A stretch of 64,000 bases of DNA from Bdellovibrionales bacterium CG10_big_fil_rev_8_21_14_0_10_45_34 (GTDB lineage Bacteria; Bdellovibrionota; Bdellovibrionia; Bdellovibrionales; 1-14-0-10-45-34), in assembly GCA_002778785.1 (NCBI GenBank), contig PEZS01000008.1:7207-71206 (forward strand), written 5' to 3'. Shown here piece after piece: positions 63,264 through 64,000 of the stretch. Within the stretch, counting starts at the first letter, position 1, and each line of letters opens with the position of its first letter. The position numbers and the translations under genes are program-made. Under the pieces are notes generated by a model, which was not told where the DNA came from, searched no databases, and saw only the letters and a program-made list of their open reading frames with translations.

Positions 63264-64000
63264 CTAGAGCAAAAACAACACACCGACCGAAAACAGAATA
63301 GAAAACTGACTCGATTGTTCGTAGTCCGACACCTTGTATTTACGGCCACCAGTCACGGTTGGATCGTGACTTCTACTTGCTAGATTTGGTCCGGAGAACA
63401 TCAGCCCTCTAAGATCAAGTCTAAGTCCGACTTTAGGGCTAAAGTAAAACCTTTGGCCCAGACCAAAAGCTAACCCGTACTTCGACTCATCTTCAAAAGA
63501 AATTAAAGCAGGACCAACACTGAAGTGTGTTGAAAGGTTTAAAATCGTCGATTTGGTTAAACTGACTTTTCCGTAAAACGGTTTCCAGTTGTAGAGTAGT
63601 CCCGCAATGTACTGAATTGCAGGTGCTACTGCATAGTCTTGAGCAGCTGAGGAAGCCTTAATACTTTCTGCATTGCTGGAAAGTTCTGAAGAAAGGAGCG
63701 TTCCAAAGACTTCAACGCCATGCTCTTCTGTGAAATGGTAAAGAGCATTTCCGCCAAAGGCTAGTGGCTGAAAGAATGGTTCGTTAACAGAATATCCAGC
63801 AAGCAACCCTAGTTCTACGCGCTTCTCGGTAACGACCCGGCGCCTCTTAACAGCTTCTGGATTGTCGAAAACTGGATAAACCGTTTCAGTTGCGAGCTCT
63901 TCCTCCGGAAATTCAATAGTCGCTCCGCTTGCGACTATCGAGAGAAAAAGCACCGAACTCGTCGCACACGAAACTGTAACAGCCTTTAATATTTGTTTAA
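63264..64000 (-). CDS. Outer-membrane beta-barrel protein, partial at window edge (operon 2)
   Basis: First gene seen of operon 2. The barrel domain spans the final 180 residues (NALYHFTEEHGVEVFGTLLS, LGQRFYFSPKVGLRLDLRG) and ends VGVLFLL. A GTG at 63953 could start it, but the reading frame stays open to the right edge and reads KQILKAVTVSCATSSVLFL just upstream, which makes a proper basic-plus-hydrophobic signal peptide with the rest. The true start is therefore probably beyond base 64000. It is a paralogue of the barrels at 62313 and 30904. Confidence 0.7.
   Translation of the reverse strand, partial: KQILKAVTVSCATSSVLFLSIVASGATIEFPEEELATETVYPVFDNPEAVKRRRVVTEKRVELGLLAGYSVNEPFFQPLAFGGNALYHFTEEHGVEVFGTLLSSELSSNAESIKASSAAQDYAVAPAIQYIAGLLYNWKPFYGKVSLTKSTILNLSTHFSVGPALISFEDESKYGLAFGLGQRFYFSPKVGLRLDLRGLMFSGPNLASRSHDPTVTGGRKYKVSDYEQSSQFSILFSVGVLFLL

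Noticed and set aside
1-64000. rRNA or tRNA genes
   Set aside because: No rRNA-like tract or cloverleaf with a CCA end or TTCGA-type loop context was noticed when reading intergenic spaces.

Overview
The window looks like chromosomal DNA of a predatory or gliding deltaproteobacterium-like organism, most plausibly Bdellovibrionota (Bdellovibrio relatives). The reasons are: two operons resembling the Myxococcus Glt/Agl trans-envelope gliding machinery, proteins ending in the AgmX/PglI-type TonB-like domain, GYF-PilZ proteins, many secreted TPR proteins and beta-barrels, a type IV pilus pilMNOPQ operon, and moderate GC with tightly packed operons. This is inferred from gene content; no rRNA or tRNA gene was seen.

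Layout. (1) 0-5 kb: pilM-N-O-P-Q on the minus strand behind a near-consensus sigma70 promoter; a HAD phosphatase is divergent. (2) 5.8-9.5 kb: a FecR-domain protein and a TPR/beta-barrel protein. (3) 9.5-17.8 kb: recO-mgtE-flippase-like operon, then surface polysaccharide genes (ugd, UDP-glucuronate decarboxylase-like, polyprenyl-phosphate sugar transferase, GT4 glycosyltransferase). (4) 17.8-19.2 kb: a secreted protein, a small HNH nuclease and palindromic repeats. (5) 19.2-27.5 kb: the soluble arm of respiratory complex I (nuoB-CD-E-F-G-I) followed in the same direction by a divergent second nuoB/nuoD/nuoI-like set whose large subunit lacks hydrogenase cysteines. (6) 27.7-41.0 kb: gliding-type operon 1: GYF-PilZ protein, VWA lipoprotein, TolQ, two TolR, long TPR protein, TPR lipoprotein, a small exported protein, FHA/TonB protein, outer-membrane barrel, TPR protein, coiled-coil protein. 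(7) 41-50 kb: an inverted repeat, a TraB/ChaN-like gene interrupted by an in-frame TGA, HAD protein, S28 peptidase, rpoN-lptB-lptC/A, and a second, longer GYF-PilZ protein. (8) 50.1-52.2 kb: a gene-poor accessory patch with a REP-associated tyrosine transposase and degraded coding traces. (9) 52.3-64 kb: gliding-type operon 2, in the order barrel, barrel, TPR, long TPR, TPR lipoprotein, small protein, FHA/TonB, TolQ, TolR, TolR; its first gene runs off the right edge.

How it fits together. The TolQ/TolR pairs would be proton-driven motors; the FHA/TonB proteins would pass force from the cytoplasm across the periplasm to TPR proteins and outer-membrane barrels. In operon 1 the GYF-PilZ protein could add cyclic-di-GMP control and the VWA lipoprotein could be a surface adhesin, by analogy to CglB. 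Operon 2 reads like gltA-gltB-gltC, gltD-gltE-gltF-gltG and aglR-Q-S joined into one operon. These assignments rest on domain order and visible paralogy, not on a database search.

Two palindromic repeat families lie mainly at convergent gene ends, some abutting stop codons, and one may be the substrate of the tyrosine transposase at 50.5 kb.
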